From assembly GCA_900074885.1 (NCBI GenBank), contig FJUW01000091.1:62001-126000 (forward strand): DNA of 64,000 nt, read 5' to 3'. The translations under genes were made by a program, and so were the position numbers. The notes below the pieces were generated by a model that had not been told where the DNA came from, did no database searches, and saw only the letters and a list, made by a program, of their open reading frames with translations. Below, one piece after another: positions 46,641 through 58,354 of the stretch. Source of the DNA: Rhynchosporium graminicola (taxonomy: Eukaryota > Ascomycota > Leotiomycetes > Helotiales > Ploettnerulaceae). Position 1 is the first letter of the stretch. Every line of letters starts with the position of its first letter.

Positions 46641-49600
46641 TCTCTTATAATTTAAAGGACTCTAATAGCCTTAATATTATAGTACCTCGAGCTTTTGCGA
46701 CTCTTATTAACGAATAGAAATCTCCTATATACGCTATAATACCTAACTTGCGTACGATACGCTAAATAGATACTAGCGATACGCTTACTATTCCCTCTGT
46801 ATATAGTAACTTTAAGGATATATTCTCTAAGGAGAAAGGAAGCGAGCTACCTCTATTAGAGGGCTGTTAATACGCTATTAAGTTAGAACTAGGATTAAAG
46901 ATACCTTATTCTCTAATCTATAACCTCTCCGAGAAGGAACTAGAGATTCTCCGGGAATACCTCGACTTATTAGAGGCGAAAGGTTAGATAAGGAAGAGTA
47001 AGAGTCCTATAGGTGCACTTATTCTTTTTATACCTAAGAAAGAGAATAGCCTTCGATTATATATTAATTACTAGGCTCTAAATAAAATTATAATTAAGGA
47101 TTAGTACCCTCTGCTATTAATCAGCGAAACGCTAGATAAGCTCCGGGATACTAGAGTATTTACTAAACTAGACTTATAAAACGCTTACTACTATATCCGG
47201 ATTCGCTAGGGTAATAAATAGAAGACTACATTTCGTACCTGATATAGGTATTATAAGTATTAAGTTATACTATTTAGATTATTAAACGCACTAGCGACCT
47301 TCTAGGTATTTATTAACGATACGCTAGCAGGCCTTGTCGATATTACTTATATTATATATCTTAATAATATCCTGATCTATTTTACTAACCTCTTATAATA
47401 TAAATAATATATCCGCTAAGTACTAGAGAGACTTCGGTATATAAACCTCTTTATTAAGTTATTAAAGTGCTCTTTTAATACTGAAAGTTTAGAGTTTCTA
47501 AGATATATTATCTCCTTAGCTAGCGTTTCAATAGATATAAGCTAGATAGATACTATTAGGGAATAGCTAGAGCTTAAAAGTATTAGAGATATATAAGTCT
47601 TTATTAGTTTTATAAACTTCTACTAGCGATTTATCATAAGATTCTTAGCGATTACCTGACTTCTAATAAGTTCAATAAGTAGTAAGAAGAAAAGGTAACT
47701 TACTCTTGCTTTTAGATAGAATACTATAGAAAGGGAGGCTTTTAATACGTTAAAAGATACGTTTACTATAATACCTTTTCTTATGCATTTCGATCTACTA
47801 AAGCTGAGAAAGCTAGAGACTAACGCTTCTAGGTTTATTATCGCGGGAATTCTCTCTTAGCCTAGAGAGTAGCCGGCGAAAGAAGGAGAAAAGGCCGTCT
47901 GATACCTTATCGTGTTCTTTAGTAAAAAGCTAGAACTTGCCGAGTTAAATTATAAAGTATATAACTAAGAACTCCTTATAATTATTAAGTATTTTATATA
48001 CTAGAGGTATTACCTTAAAGGTAGTATAGCCCTAGTTAAGGTATTAATAGACTATAGTAACCTCTATTACTTTATAACTATAATAGTATTAAGCCGGCGA
48101 TAAGCTAGATAAGCTCTAGAGCTATCTAAGTATAACTTTATATTAAGTTATAGATAAGGGAAAAAAAATCCTACTAATAGACTGTCGAGAAGGCCTAACT
48201 ATAAGCTAGCGAAAAATAAGGAAAATATTATACTCTCTACTTTAAAATAAGCTGCGAAATATAATTAAAGATAAGTTAATCTATATACTTAGTAAAACTA
48301 GCGATACGATAGAGAGTAACCGGCGTCCGAATAATAGTATATTATACTAGTTAACTCAGATTCTATAATCTACTAATAATACTTCTTCAAAAGGAGTATC
48401 GATCGAGGCTATAGATACGACCTTTACGCCTAACTAGTAATATATACCTATAAAGCTTAATAGTTTATAGAACTTATTTAGAGGTCTAGATACCCTCTTA
48501 AGAGGCGCTAGCGAGGAGCCGGGCGCTAGCTAGTATAGCTATAGATATACTATACTACGGTTTTTTATAGCGAGAATTATAAGAACTGAAATAGTAAACC
48601 CTGAATCGAACTCACTTCTCTTAACGCTTATAAAGCTATAGAAAAGGGACGCCTTTACTATTAAGAAGTTAGCTAGATTATAGAAAACCGGGGATATAGA
48701 TTAGAGTATTAATAGCGAAGGACTACTTAGATACTAGCGAAAGGCTTACGTTCCGCTAGACGAAGCTATCTGTACTAAAATTATAAAGATATACTATAAT
48801 AATCTAACTATAAGCTATTTTAGTTAAGATAAGATACTAAAGCTTATCTAGCGAAAGTACTATTAGCAGAAGATAAAGCTAGATATTAAAGAATATATTA
48901 AAAGTTATAATATTTATTAAAGGATAAAAGTAAGAAGAATAAAGATAGCTAGCGAGATATAAGCGCTTAGCTAGCTAAGTAAGCCGTTTAAGTCTATAAC
49001 TATAGACTTTATTATAGATCTGCTACCTTATAAAGGGAGCTCTATAAGAAGAATCTCCGATAGTTTACTAGTAATCGTTAATAGATATACTAAAGATATA
49101 AAGTATATTTCTTACTTAAAGATAATTAATACGCTAGGCTTAGCTTAGCTATTTATCGATTATTAGTTTAAGGAGTACGGATTACCTATAGTTATTATTA
49201 CTAATAGAGGTTCTGTTTTTACTTCTAAGTTCTAGTAAAAGATATACTTCTACCTCTGAATAATAAGAGGTCTTTTAATAGCGTTTCACTCATAAACTAA
49301 TAAGGAAACGGAATAATAAAACTAAGCTATAGAAATATAGCTATAGTATTTCGTATACTATCTTTAAGATAATTAGATAAACCTATTACCTATAGCGAAA
49401 TTCGCATATATAAATATATATTATAAGGCTATTAGAATAAGTCTAAATAAGGCTAGGTATAGAATTACGCTAGATAGTTGCTAGGGTATTAAGGACGATC
49501 TTATAAGAGGGGAGCTACTTACTACTAAAGAAAAAGCAGAAGAAGTAGTTAAGAAACGCTAAGAGCTAGAGAATAGCTAGCGAAGAACTAAAGAAACCTA

Positions 49601-50030
49601 GGCGAAGTAGTATAATAAGAACTATCGACTAGTTAAATTCAAAGTAGATTAATAAGTCTTACTCTTAGTAAAGAATATCAAAACTATTCGATCGAGTAAG
49701 AAGCTAGACTATTAATTTCTAGGGCTATTCAAGATCAGCGAAAGAATTAGAAAGTAGGCATATCGATTAGATTTACCTACTAAGTATAGTCGGCTATATA
49801 ACGTCTTCTATATCTTACTATTAGAACTATACTAGTAAAAGCCCGGCGAGTCGTCAGAAGTTATCTAACCTGATCTTATCGATAGCGAAGAATTATAGGA
49901 GGTCGATTCCTTACTAGACTAGCGAGTAATTAAGAGGAGAGAATAATTCCTAGTAAGATAGAAAGGGTTTACTTCCGCTTATAATTCTTAGGAGCTAAAA
50001 GAAAACCTCTAAGGACTCTAGAAAGAAATT
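46641..50030 (+). pseudogene. F1 pol: RT, RNase H, integrase, chromodomain
   Basis: RT fingers near 46990-47110 (IRKSKSPIGALILFIPKKE). Catalytic box YLNNILIY near 47352-47381, ancestral YLDD. RNase H about 47750-48110 (ILS.PREQPAKEGEK, FFSKKLELAELNY). Integrase core near 48985-49115 (ITIDFIIDLLP...IVNRYTKD). The C-terminal part near 49760-49830 (YNVF...LLEPY) is followed by a chromodomain near 49878-50020 (EELWEVDSLLD, FLVRWKGFTSAYNSWE). Typical chromovirus order. Stops are RIP-type. Confidence 0.85.
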
Positions 50031-50229
50031 AAAGCTTTGAAAAATTAAAACACTATAGAAAGACTAGCGAAACGCTAGCGAAAGTGAAATAATACTCGTA
50101 AAAAGATATATACTTTTCTATTTTTTCCTATAGGGTTTTATAGTTTTAAAAGTATATTAGAGATTATAAATCTAGTAGAGGTCTAAGGGGAAAAAAAGGT
50201 TTTATTATCTATACGGATCACTAGTAAAC

Positions 50230-51330
50230 TAGCCCTTACCGGATAAACTCCGAGATATCGCTAAAGAAAGTTTACTTAGTAACTTCCTAATTAATAGTAT
50301 CTATATCCTTATCCGGGACCTTCTCTCTATTAACCTCTAGCTATATATTTAGTGAAGCTACTTATAGAAAGAATCTAGTATAAATAGTATAGAAGTCCTT
50401 CGCTGAAGATTAGTAGGGAACTCGCTAGAGAGATTAATTTATACTATATAGAGACTACGAATATCCTCTAGAAGAGTAGTATTTATAATATCGATAGTAG
50501 TAGTAACTTTAGCTATAGAGCGTAGCGTATGCCCAGATACCTTAGCAATTACTGATATAATGCTAGAGGACAGCTCGGCATTAGAATTAATAACTAGCTT
50601 CTAAGGAGATTTAATAGCTATAATATCACTAACTTTAGAAGTGTAATTAGCCCGCTTCTTCTCTATATAAAAGCGTACTTAGGTAATCTTTAATACTTCT
50701 CCGGAACTCTTACTTATTACTTCTTTTAAAGCTATATCTTATAGTTAGCTAAGAATACCTATCAGGATAGCTAGAACCTCGCTAGCTATTAGCTAAGTAT
50801 TCGCTAGAGAGAGGAAATTTATACTTATATCCTCGTAAGATTTACTCTTCTTAATATAGTCTATATACTTACTAGTAACGGAGTTAGGAGCTAAAGTGCA
50901 CTTCAACTTAAGGAATAAAGTATACTCGCTAGCGTATCGTAAGTAAGTCTCCGGACGCAGTATCTTCTTGTTTACCTTAGTATAAGCCTTCGACTTTATC
51001 TGCGTATTCTTTCGACTAGTATAAAGGGTCTTATCGTAATAAGCAGAAGGGCTACTATCTTAGCTCGGCTTACCTTTAGTATCCTTATTATTATCTTCAG
51101 CTTACTAGCGCTTAGTCGATAACCCGCTAGCGACTGCGGTTTTTCCCTTATTAATAAGAGTGAAAGTATTACTAGAAGGAAGGGTATCTTTGAGCGAACT
51201 ACTAGCGGCGCGCTTACGAAAGTTCTTCTTAGGAGCTAAAAGGTTAAGTTAGTACTACTTAATACCTTATATTTATAACTTACGTATAATTACTATTATT
51301 ATCGCTAGTTATTTAAGAAGAGAGAGAAAA
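50230..51330 (-). pseudogene. Antisense accessory ORF of element F
   Basis: On the minus strand, opposite to pol, one frame can be followed for over 350 codons between the chromodomain and 3' LTR. It has only about a dozen stops, nearly all TAA/TAG. The N-terminal part is basic and Ser-rich (APKKNFRKRAASSS near 51220, KTAVASGLSTKR near 51140). The centre (about 50850-50990) reads RPETYLRYASEYTLFLKLKC. The C-terminal part is rich in Ile/Val/Ser/Thr. No domain recognised. Long spacing with amino-acid-like composition argues for a real gene carried by the element. F2 lost this part. Confidence 0.7.
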
Positions 51331-51524
51331 GAGAAAGTTAAGAGTTATATAGAGGAGTTACCTAGCGCTATACCTTATATTCTAGCCTTACTAATAATAA
51401 AGAAGAATCAGAATAAAGGTAAATCCTGAAAGGAATGCCTCGCCGGCGCCTCGCTGAAGTATCGCTAGCTAGGGCATTTTAACGCCTTTACTTCTAGGAT
51501 AGAAGTATTTAAGAAGGGAGATAT

Positions 51525-51706
51525 TATAATAGGTCTATGCGCCTAGTGCCTCCTACTCTTATATTTCAGAATTAGAGAGGAAGGAAGAACCTTCTCTCCT
51601 TAGCAATTAGTTTCTATATTAACCAGATTATTACTAGCGAACCTCTAGCGACTATTCTACTATTCCATTATGCTTATTTACCTCAGCGTACCAAGTGATT
51701 ATTACA
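51525..51706 (+). repeat. F1 3' LTR
   Basis: 182 bp, TATAATAGGTCTATGCG...GTGATTATTACA, followed by GTTAA. Confidence 0.95.
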
Positions 51707-51711
51707 GTTAA

Positions 51712-52650
51712 AGGCTACTATTGCTATTACTCTAATCTATAGTATAATCGGAATAAAAGAGAAATAGTTATATAAAGAGTATTATTTATAACTACGAATA
51801 ATTAGTAACTAGCTAACCGAAGTTAAGAAGCTATTAGCTAGAATAAACTGATAGAAGTAAGTATAAGGATAGTCCCCTGAGACGGATCGATATATAGTAG
51901 ACCCGATAGAGTAGGAAGTAACTCCTACTACTACTATAGCTATAATAATAAGGAAAGAACCCTAATAAATAAGTTTTACTGAGATTAAAAGACAGAAATC
52001 GAAATAACTTTACTTTTACTATAGATAAGATAGATATGTAGTTTATAACTACTATATAAAGCTAGCTTAAACCGAGAAGAAGAAAGGCTATATAATAGTA
52101 GCTAAGATAAAACCGAGAAGAAGAAAGGCTATATAATAGTAGCTAAGATAAAGACGAAGAAGTCGAAGACGAAAGTAGTCGAGATAAACGAATCGAGCTC
52201 TAAGTTAGAGAGCTCGGGAAAAGAATGGCTTCTATTGAAAATCGCTAATAGAAGCAGAAGGAGGTTAATCGGATAGTAGTAGTAAAAGCTTAGGATTAGT
52301 TCAAGGATATAATAAATAGAGCCCTTTCCCTAGTATTTATAATAATTAATGAAAAGTATTATACTAAAATACTACTTAATATTAAGTGCTTTGTATATAA
52401 TATTATTAATTCCCGCTTTACTACTCGCTATTATCTCTAGCGTTTTCCTATTTCCCTTATTAAGATAAGTTAGTTCGAAGGAGAGAGAAGTCCTATTATA
52501 GAAGTAGTAGTTATCGAAATAGATATTAATAGATATAAGAAAGCTAAGGCTTTCTTCTATATAGTATTATACTTAGACGACTACGATCTGATTTTAGGAT
52601 TATTATAGTTTAAGAAAAATAATATATATATAATCATATCGAAGTCATAA
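51712..52650 (+). pseudogene. C1 gag C-terminal part, zinc knuckle and protease region
   Basis: Resumes gag after F1. The zinc knuckle CX2CX4HX4C is at 52011-52052, with all ligands changed to Tyr by single transitions. A 41-bp tandem duplication follows (52071-52152). The region 52330-52620 occupies the protease position, but its active-site motif is not readable with confidence. Confidence 0.65.
52071..52152 (+). repeat. 41-bp perfect tandem duplication in C1
   Basis: Two identical 41-bp units (52071-52111, 52112-52152), each containing RIP-type changes. The length is not a multiple of three. Confidence 0.95.
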
Positions 52651-52799
52651 TACTATATTAATACTATTACTATAATCCTACGTAACTAAGTATAGGAGCT
52701 GAACTATAAGCTAGACTACTTTATAGTATTAGTAATAGTATTTAATAAGCTTACTCGAGGACGACTATATAAGAAGATATAGATATTTATTATAAGTTT

Positions 52800-55584
52800 A
52801 GTAGATATCTAGAAGGCCTTTATACTAAAGATAAAGACTAACCTGCGAACGAAACTCCCTAATTAGCTATACGAGTATCTCGACTTATATAATAATAATA
52901 AAGCAGATATACTATTATTACTATAAGGTTCCGAGATTAATTATAAGGTTAAACTCGAACTATATAATAATAAGGAACTTATAGTACCTTAAGGCCTCTT
53001 ATATAATATATCTCGCGATAAACTCTTAGTACTATAGAAGACTCTTATAAAGCTTCTTAATAAGGGATTTATTCGAATTAGTAACTCGCTTACTACTACT
53101 CTTATTTTATTTATAAAGAAACTAAGAGGCGAGCTATAATTTAATATCGATTACTATAAGTTGAATCGAATTATAAAGAAGGATTAATACTTACTATTAC
53201 TAATCTATAAGACTCTCTAGAATATAGGGAAAGCGAAATAGTTTATGAAACTAGATATTACTATTACTTTCTATAAGATATATATTATTACTAGTAATAA
53301 ATAGAAGATAGCTTTTCGCACGAGATATAGTTTATACGAATAGCTAGTAACTCCTTTAAGACTCGCGAATACCCTAAGTATATTTTAATAATATATTAAT
53401 TAGGCTTTACGCGACTTCTTAGACGAATTCTATTCTACTTATATTAATAATATCCTAATCTATATAGATAATAACTACTATTATTACTAAAAGTAAGTAG
53501 CGAAAGTTATAATAAGATTACGCGAAGCTAGATTATAACTAGATATTAATAAGTGCGAATTCGGAGTATAAATTATAAAATACCTTAGGTTCGTAATCGA
53601 TATAAAAGAAGGTATTGAAATAGACCCTAAGAAAGTATAAGCGATTCGAGAATAGGAACATCTAATCTTAGTAGAAGGAGTACGAAGCTTCTTAAGATTT
53701 GCGAATTTCTATCGGATATTTATTAAGGATTACTTAACGATTATACTACTACTAATATAGCTTACTTATAAGGATTAGCTATAGTAGTAGGACGAAGCTA
53801 TAGATGAAGCGTTTAAGAAGCTAAAAGATATATTTACTATTAGACTTACGCTAGTATAATTTAACTGTAACTGAGAAATAATACTTGAAATAGACTCCTC
53901 TAGATAGGCAGTAAGAGAGGTACTTATATAATTCAACGACTAAGGATACTTACGATCTTATATATTCTTTTCGAAGAAAAATACTTTAGCTAAATATAAT
54001 TATGAAATTTATAATAAGGAAATACTAGTAATTATATATTACTTTAAGGAGTAGTAGTACGAATTGAAAAGCGTATAGGAATTCTATATTTATACTAACT
54101 ATAAGAACCTCGAGTGTTTTATAATAGTATAATAGCTTATAGAGTAGTAAATACGATAGTTACTACTTCTCTTATAGTTTAACTATACGATTAGTTATAT
54201 CCTTAGGAAAGGAAATAAGCGTATAGATATACTTTTACGACGCGAATAAGATATACTTTATAATATAGAAGATAAACGACTCTAGTACTAGTAAGTCTAA
54301 CTAATTAAGCCGAAAGTACTATAAGAATTACTACTATTATAAGGGATAGTAGTAATAGCTCCAGTTACGATATGATAAGATCGAAGACGCTAAGAAGAAG
54401 AAGAAGCCTCGCGACTATAGAACGAATCCCTATAAATTAAAGAACCTGAAATAGTTAGTAAAGCTACCTCGGATAATAATACTATTACTACTATTTCTAT
54501 ACTACTTAATAAACTCTAGTTATAAGCAGAATAAGCTGATAATATATACTAAGAAGTAGCTAAAGTAATACGTAATAAGTAGTATATCTTCTCTATTACG
54601 CTAAAGTTGAAAATATTAGTATTAGAGTACTCGCTATCGAAAGCGAGTAAACTATAATTCCGAGGTAAGTTATAAGTACCTGATTCCGAAGAACTATATA
54701 TAAAGTTAATCTAAGCGATATATAATACTAAGATATATAGAAACCTAGAACGAGATTTAATTACTATTATTATAAGTCGATAGTTCTTCTAGCTATAGAT
54801 ATCAGAAGATAAAAGAAGGTTTATTCGAAACTATAATACTTATAGAAGGAATAAGATATAGTAAGACTAAAGGTAAGGATTCCTCAAGCTACTATTACTA
54901 CTAGACTAGATCTAATAAGAAATTTCTATTGATTTTATTATTAACTTTCTAGAAAGTAAAAGATATACTAACTTAATTATAATTACTAATTAGCTTAAGA
55001 AGGGAATTATATATAATAGACTACTATTAATTAACATAGAAGCTATAGTAAAGTAGTTTATATAAGTCTACTATAGATAATACGTATTATTACGCGTAAG
55101 TTATATCTAACTAAGGGAAATAATTTATTAGAATATTATAGATATAAGTATGTACTTTACTAGAGATTATACGACGCCTTCCTATAGCTTATTACCCGGA
55201 AACCGATAGCTCTACGAAGAGGATGAACTAGACGCTAGAGACGTATTTACGTATATTCGTAGACTTCGTATAAGCTAATTAGTTTAATATATTACTATTA
55301 GTAGAAGTAGTAATTAATAACTAAGACGCTATATTAATAGAAGTAAGCCTTTTCTTTCTGACTTATAGTTACTATATATAATATATCGATTTAAATATCG
55401 AAGACGAACTTACTACTATTACTAACTGCTTATCTATTTAAAAGGTAGATATAATCTTAAAGAAGCTATAAGATACTAGGGAATAAGTATAAATAGTAAT
55501 AGTAATAGTATAATAAGTTTAAGAAGAGATTACTAATCGCTACTACTAGTAAGCCTTAGAGTTTGAAGATACTAGGGAACAAGT
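52800..55584 (+). pseudogene. C1 pol: RT, RNase H, integrase
   Basis: RT: GFIRISNSLTTTLILFIKK near 53070 and FNIDYYKLNRIIKKD near 53140; catalytic YINNILIYID near 53440-53470 (ancestral YVDD). RNase H: LEIDSS near 53888 to about 54150. Linker and integrase from about 54300; core DFIINFLESKRYTN at 54928, with later segments to 55270. Near 55470 begins a segment that is repeated after 55580. Dead by RIP. Interrupted at CAAGT by A3. Confidence 0.8.
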
Positions 55585-55789
55585 TGTAACGATACAAGGG
55601 CTCTAGACAGTATACGAGCAGGAATAAAACAAGTAGGAAGGTCAAGAACGATCCTTAATAATCTAGTACGAAGGAAACAGAAAGATACAGAGCTCTGAAG
55701 GAGTCTGTACCTCTATATGTATACAAGGAGGGTATGCCTAAGGCACCGATACTGGCCCGTATCTGCCACGTATACCATGCGCCGTCACA
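55585..55789 (-). repeat. Solo LTR of element A (A3)
   Basis: 205 bp, reverse orientation, flanked by CAAGT on both sides (55580-55584, 55790-55794). Richest in CA and TG of all A LTRs, hence closest to the ancestral sequence; it starts TGTAACGATACAAGG and ends CCGTCACA in window orientation. Confidence 0.95.
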
Positions 55790-56327
55790 CAAGTATAGAT
55801 AATAATAGTAATAATATAATAAGTTTAAGAAGAACTTATTAACTACTATTATTAATAAGTACTAGAGTTTAAAGTCAGAGATAAAGTCTAGTTAAGTTTA
55901 CAGAATATTCGCACGCACGAATCGGCCCGCGAAGAAGCTCGATATAAAGTAAGCTAAGTATATAGTACTCGAAGCAGTAAGGTCGTATAGCTATTATTTA
56001 GATAAACTGCCGGGAATATACGATATTTTTTATATATAGCTATTACGCCTAGCTACTATTAACTTATTACTAAGCTAAGTATAGGATAACTTATAGCTAT
56101 TACTACTACTAGTAGTAGACGAAAACGAGTTCGAAGTAGAAGAAATCCTAGCGGAAAGATCTTTTCGAAGAGGAAGCTAAATAAAAAAGAAGTATCTAGT
56201 TAAATAGATAAGTTATATAAAGCTAATATAGGAACCAGAAGTAGCTCTTACTATTACTATAGTACTTAATAAGTAAGAGAAGAAGAATAGACTCGATAGC
56301 TCTAACGTCGAAACAGATGGAAAGTAA
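55790..56327 (+). pseudogene. C1 integrase C-terminus and chromodomain
   Basis: After A3 the duplicated linker segment completes near 55870. Next comes the integrase C-terminal part near 55960-56080 (SYSYYLDKLPGIYDIFY-like). The chromodomain lies near 56110-56235 (DENEFEVEEILAERSF, KKYLVK.ISY), one of the clearest in the window. Ends before purine tract GATGGAAAGTAA and the 3' LTR, so C has no room for an antisense ORF. Confidence 0.85.
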
Positions 56328-56544
56328 TATAATAAGTTATACCTATTAGTATACTTAACGCTTAAGGCGTCTATACTAATACCTGATATATTATCATATA
56401 TATTTTAACACTACTACTATTAGCGGCTGCGGTATTATCTTTTCTTCGAAGGGAGACCCTTATTCCTCCCTTCCCTCCTTAGTTAATTCTCCTTTTAATA
56501 TAGACAAGCTTTTACACTATATACTTTGCATTCGCCCCGTGATA
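56328..56544 (+). repeat. C1 3' LTR
   Basis: 217 bp, TATAATAAGTTATACC...CCCCGTGATA. Partner of 10304-10520 by sequence and length. Confidence 0.92.
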
Positions 56545-57256
56545 ATATCCCTTAGTATCTATACGCGGGAAGCTCGTATTATTCTTTAATATATACTTCT
56601 ACTAAGCTCAGCGGAAGCTAAACTTTCCTATTAACTCGTATAATACTATTCTTAATTATATTTCTTATAATAAGTTCCCTAGTTACGTCTAGCAATAGTC
56701 TATCTTTCTTCTAAGCTTCCTTTAAGGTATCGTATTAAAGTCCTTTAATTTCTTACTTAATCGTAGCAGCTTCTCGGATATTAGAAACTATATTCCTATT
56801 ATCTAGCTATTTAAGTAAAGCGGTCTTATTATAGACCTTATTATCCTTATAACCTAGTAATCTACTTAGAGTATCTACTTATATATTATCTTTTCCCTAT
56901 ATATACTCAATAACTAAGTTAAAAGAAGCGAGTTCCTCGGACTATTAAGCTAATTGATAATTATCTAAAACCTTAGTAGTTATAAAGGTTCGGAGATTTA
57001 TATAGTTAGTATAGATAATAACTAGGAACTTAGCTCCTTATAAGTATATTTTCTAGTATTTAAATACTTTAACGATCGCTATAAGTTCTTTCTTATAGAT
57101 ATTATAGTTCTATTCAGCTAGAGATATTTTTTCTAAAAAGTAAGTAACTAAGTGTAGTTATCTTTCGTTATCTCGCTATAAGTATATTACGCTAGTATAA
57201 GTATTAGAAGTATCTATTTCTATTATACTTTCCTTCTTTTCGTCGAAACTATATAG
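56545..57256 (-). pseudogene. Gypsy element M: RNase H and integrase N-terminal fragment
   Basis: Minus-strand fragment. RNase H starts near 57250 (ILYSFDEKKESIIEID, ancestral ETDAS). Next come SLAE.NYNIYKKELIAI near 57080 and the tail EELASFNLVIEYI.GKDN near 56900. The integrase N-terminal helix region follows to 56545. It is cut on the left by C1 and on the right by the L LTR. Distinct from L, whose own RNase H is at 61600-61960. Confidence 0.75.
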
Positions 57257-57628
57257 TATAACGTACAGTAGGGCGTAGTGTTCGTCCTAGAGTACGAAAG
57301 AAGTTAGTTAGGTAAGTAGGGACGCTATTACTAGATTAAGTCTAGTAATCTTTATAAGTTACTAAGTATAAGTAAGATACTATATTTGAGTTAAGCACGA
57401 AGCTTCTATCTAGTAGATAGACGTACTAGTATATATAGAACTTTTATTCTATTAAATTATCTGAATTATCTGAATTATTATCTAGTTCAGGAACTTTAAG
57501 CTGATTTAGCATATGACTTTCGTCACGTGACCTATAGCTTCTCTATATAGTATAGAGCTAGCTACGTAAGTTAGTCTGCCTGCCGAGCCTTAGGGCTATA
57601 TTACCTATTATAGCTAAGGGTTATAATA
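57257..57628 (-). repeat. Putative L 3' LTR
   Basis: About 372 bp between M coding sequence and the L interior. On the minus strand it would begin TATAACCCTTAGC and end GTACGTTATA (ancestral TGTAAC..GTTACA), with a purine stretch (AGAAAGGGAA) upstream. The second LTR is outside the window, so limits are inferred. Confidence 0.5.
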
Positions 57629-57802
57629 ATATTCCCTTTCTAGCTTAGCGCGTCCCGCGCTTCTAGCTTAGATATCTGATTAAGAAATATCGACCTTTTA
57701 TAATAACTATCTTCTTCTTTTACTATACTATCTACTTATTATAAACGTATTAAAGAGACCTAATAAAACCTCTTATCTTATGTTTTTCGTTATAGTTTTA
57801 AA

Positions 57803-58354
57803 ATGCTATTTTATTCTTACTGCGATAAAGATCCTTATTAGGTTTATATTATCTCCTTTAACTCTGATCGTTATACCGAATGTATTCGCGCTAGTAGAAA
57901 TACGAAATATAATATATAAGGTCCTTTAAAGAGTAAATAGTATAAGTTAGAGAGAACTAAGGCTAACCTTACCTAGGCTTATAAGAAGGCTTAATAGGAT
58001 TAGTAAAAGCTAATTAAACGTCTAGCTTTCTAATAAGCTAAGATCTTGCGGATTAATAAATAAAGAGAATTCTTTTATATAAAAGTAGCTAAGATACTAT
58101 ATTATAGTTTTCGTTCTCTAGATAAGTTAGAAGCTATCGAAGAAAAAGAACGTATAGCGAAGGAGTAAGAGGAGCCCGCGTCCTTACTTAATATCGAGGC
58201 CTTAGATCCTACTCTTATAGAGTAGCTAAACTATTTCGATCCTTCTGATCCTATATAGATCGCCTTAGGTTTCGGTGATAACTCTTCTTAGGAGTTGCCT
58301 AGGTTTTTAACTAGAACTATCGAAGTAAATCCGGATAGTTCAAGTTTCGTATAA
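57803..58354 (+). pseudogene. Antisense Cys-rich accessory ORF of element L
   Basis: Starts at an intact ATG and keeps one frame for 183 codons to TAA (58352-58354), interrupted only by TAA/TAG codons explained by CAA/CAG/TGG. The first 50 residues show a CX2C...C...CX2C...C arrangement: surviving Cys at TGC and TGT codons, the others read TAT. It resembles a zinc-binding cluster. A Lys/Glu/Leu-rich coiled-coil-like segment follows (about 57920-58100), then an acidic, Pro/Asp-rich tail. From memory, similar Cys-rich plus coiled-coil proteins occur beside fungal LTR retrotransposons. It is tail to tail with the L chromodomain. DNA binding is only a guess. Confidence 0.7.

Larger units (their letters stand above)
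44864..51706 (+). mobile_element. Gypsy element F, copy F1 (complete structure)
   Basis: 6843 bp with 182-bp LTRs at both ends and TSD GTTAA (44859-44863, 51707-51711). Contains gag, protease, RT, RNase H, integrase and chromodomain on the plus strand, and a long antisense ORF before the 3' LTR. The purine tract AAGAAGGGAG precedes the 3' LTR. It is the only uninterrupted full-length autonomous-type element here, though dead from RIP. Confidence 0.95.
44261..56544 (+). mobile_element. Gypsy element C, copy C1 (5' LTR missing)
   Basis: Plus-strand chromovirus C with gag, protease region, RT, RNase H, integrase, chromodomain and 3' LTR (56328-56544). Interrupted by F1 (44864-51706) and solo LTR A3 (55585-55789). 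It begins abruptly at gag beside oppositely oriented C3. The right flank is element M. Confidence 0.85.
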
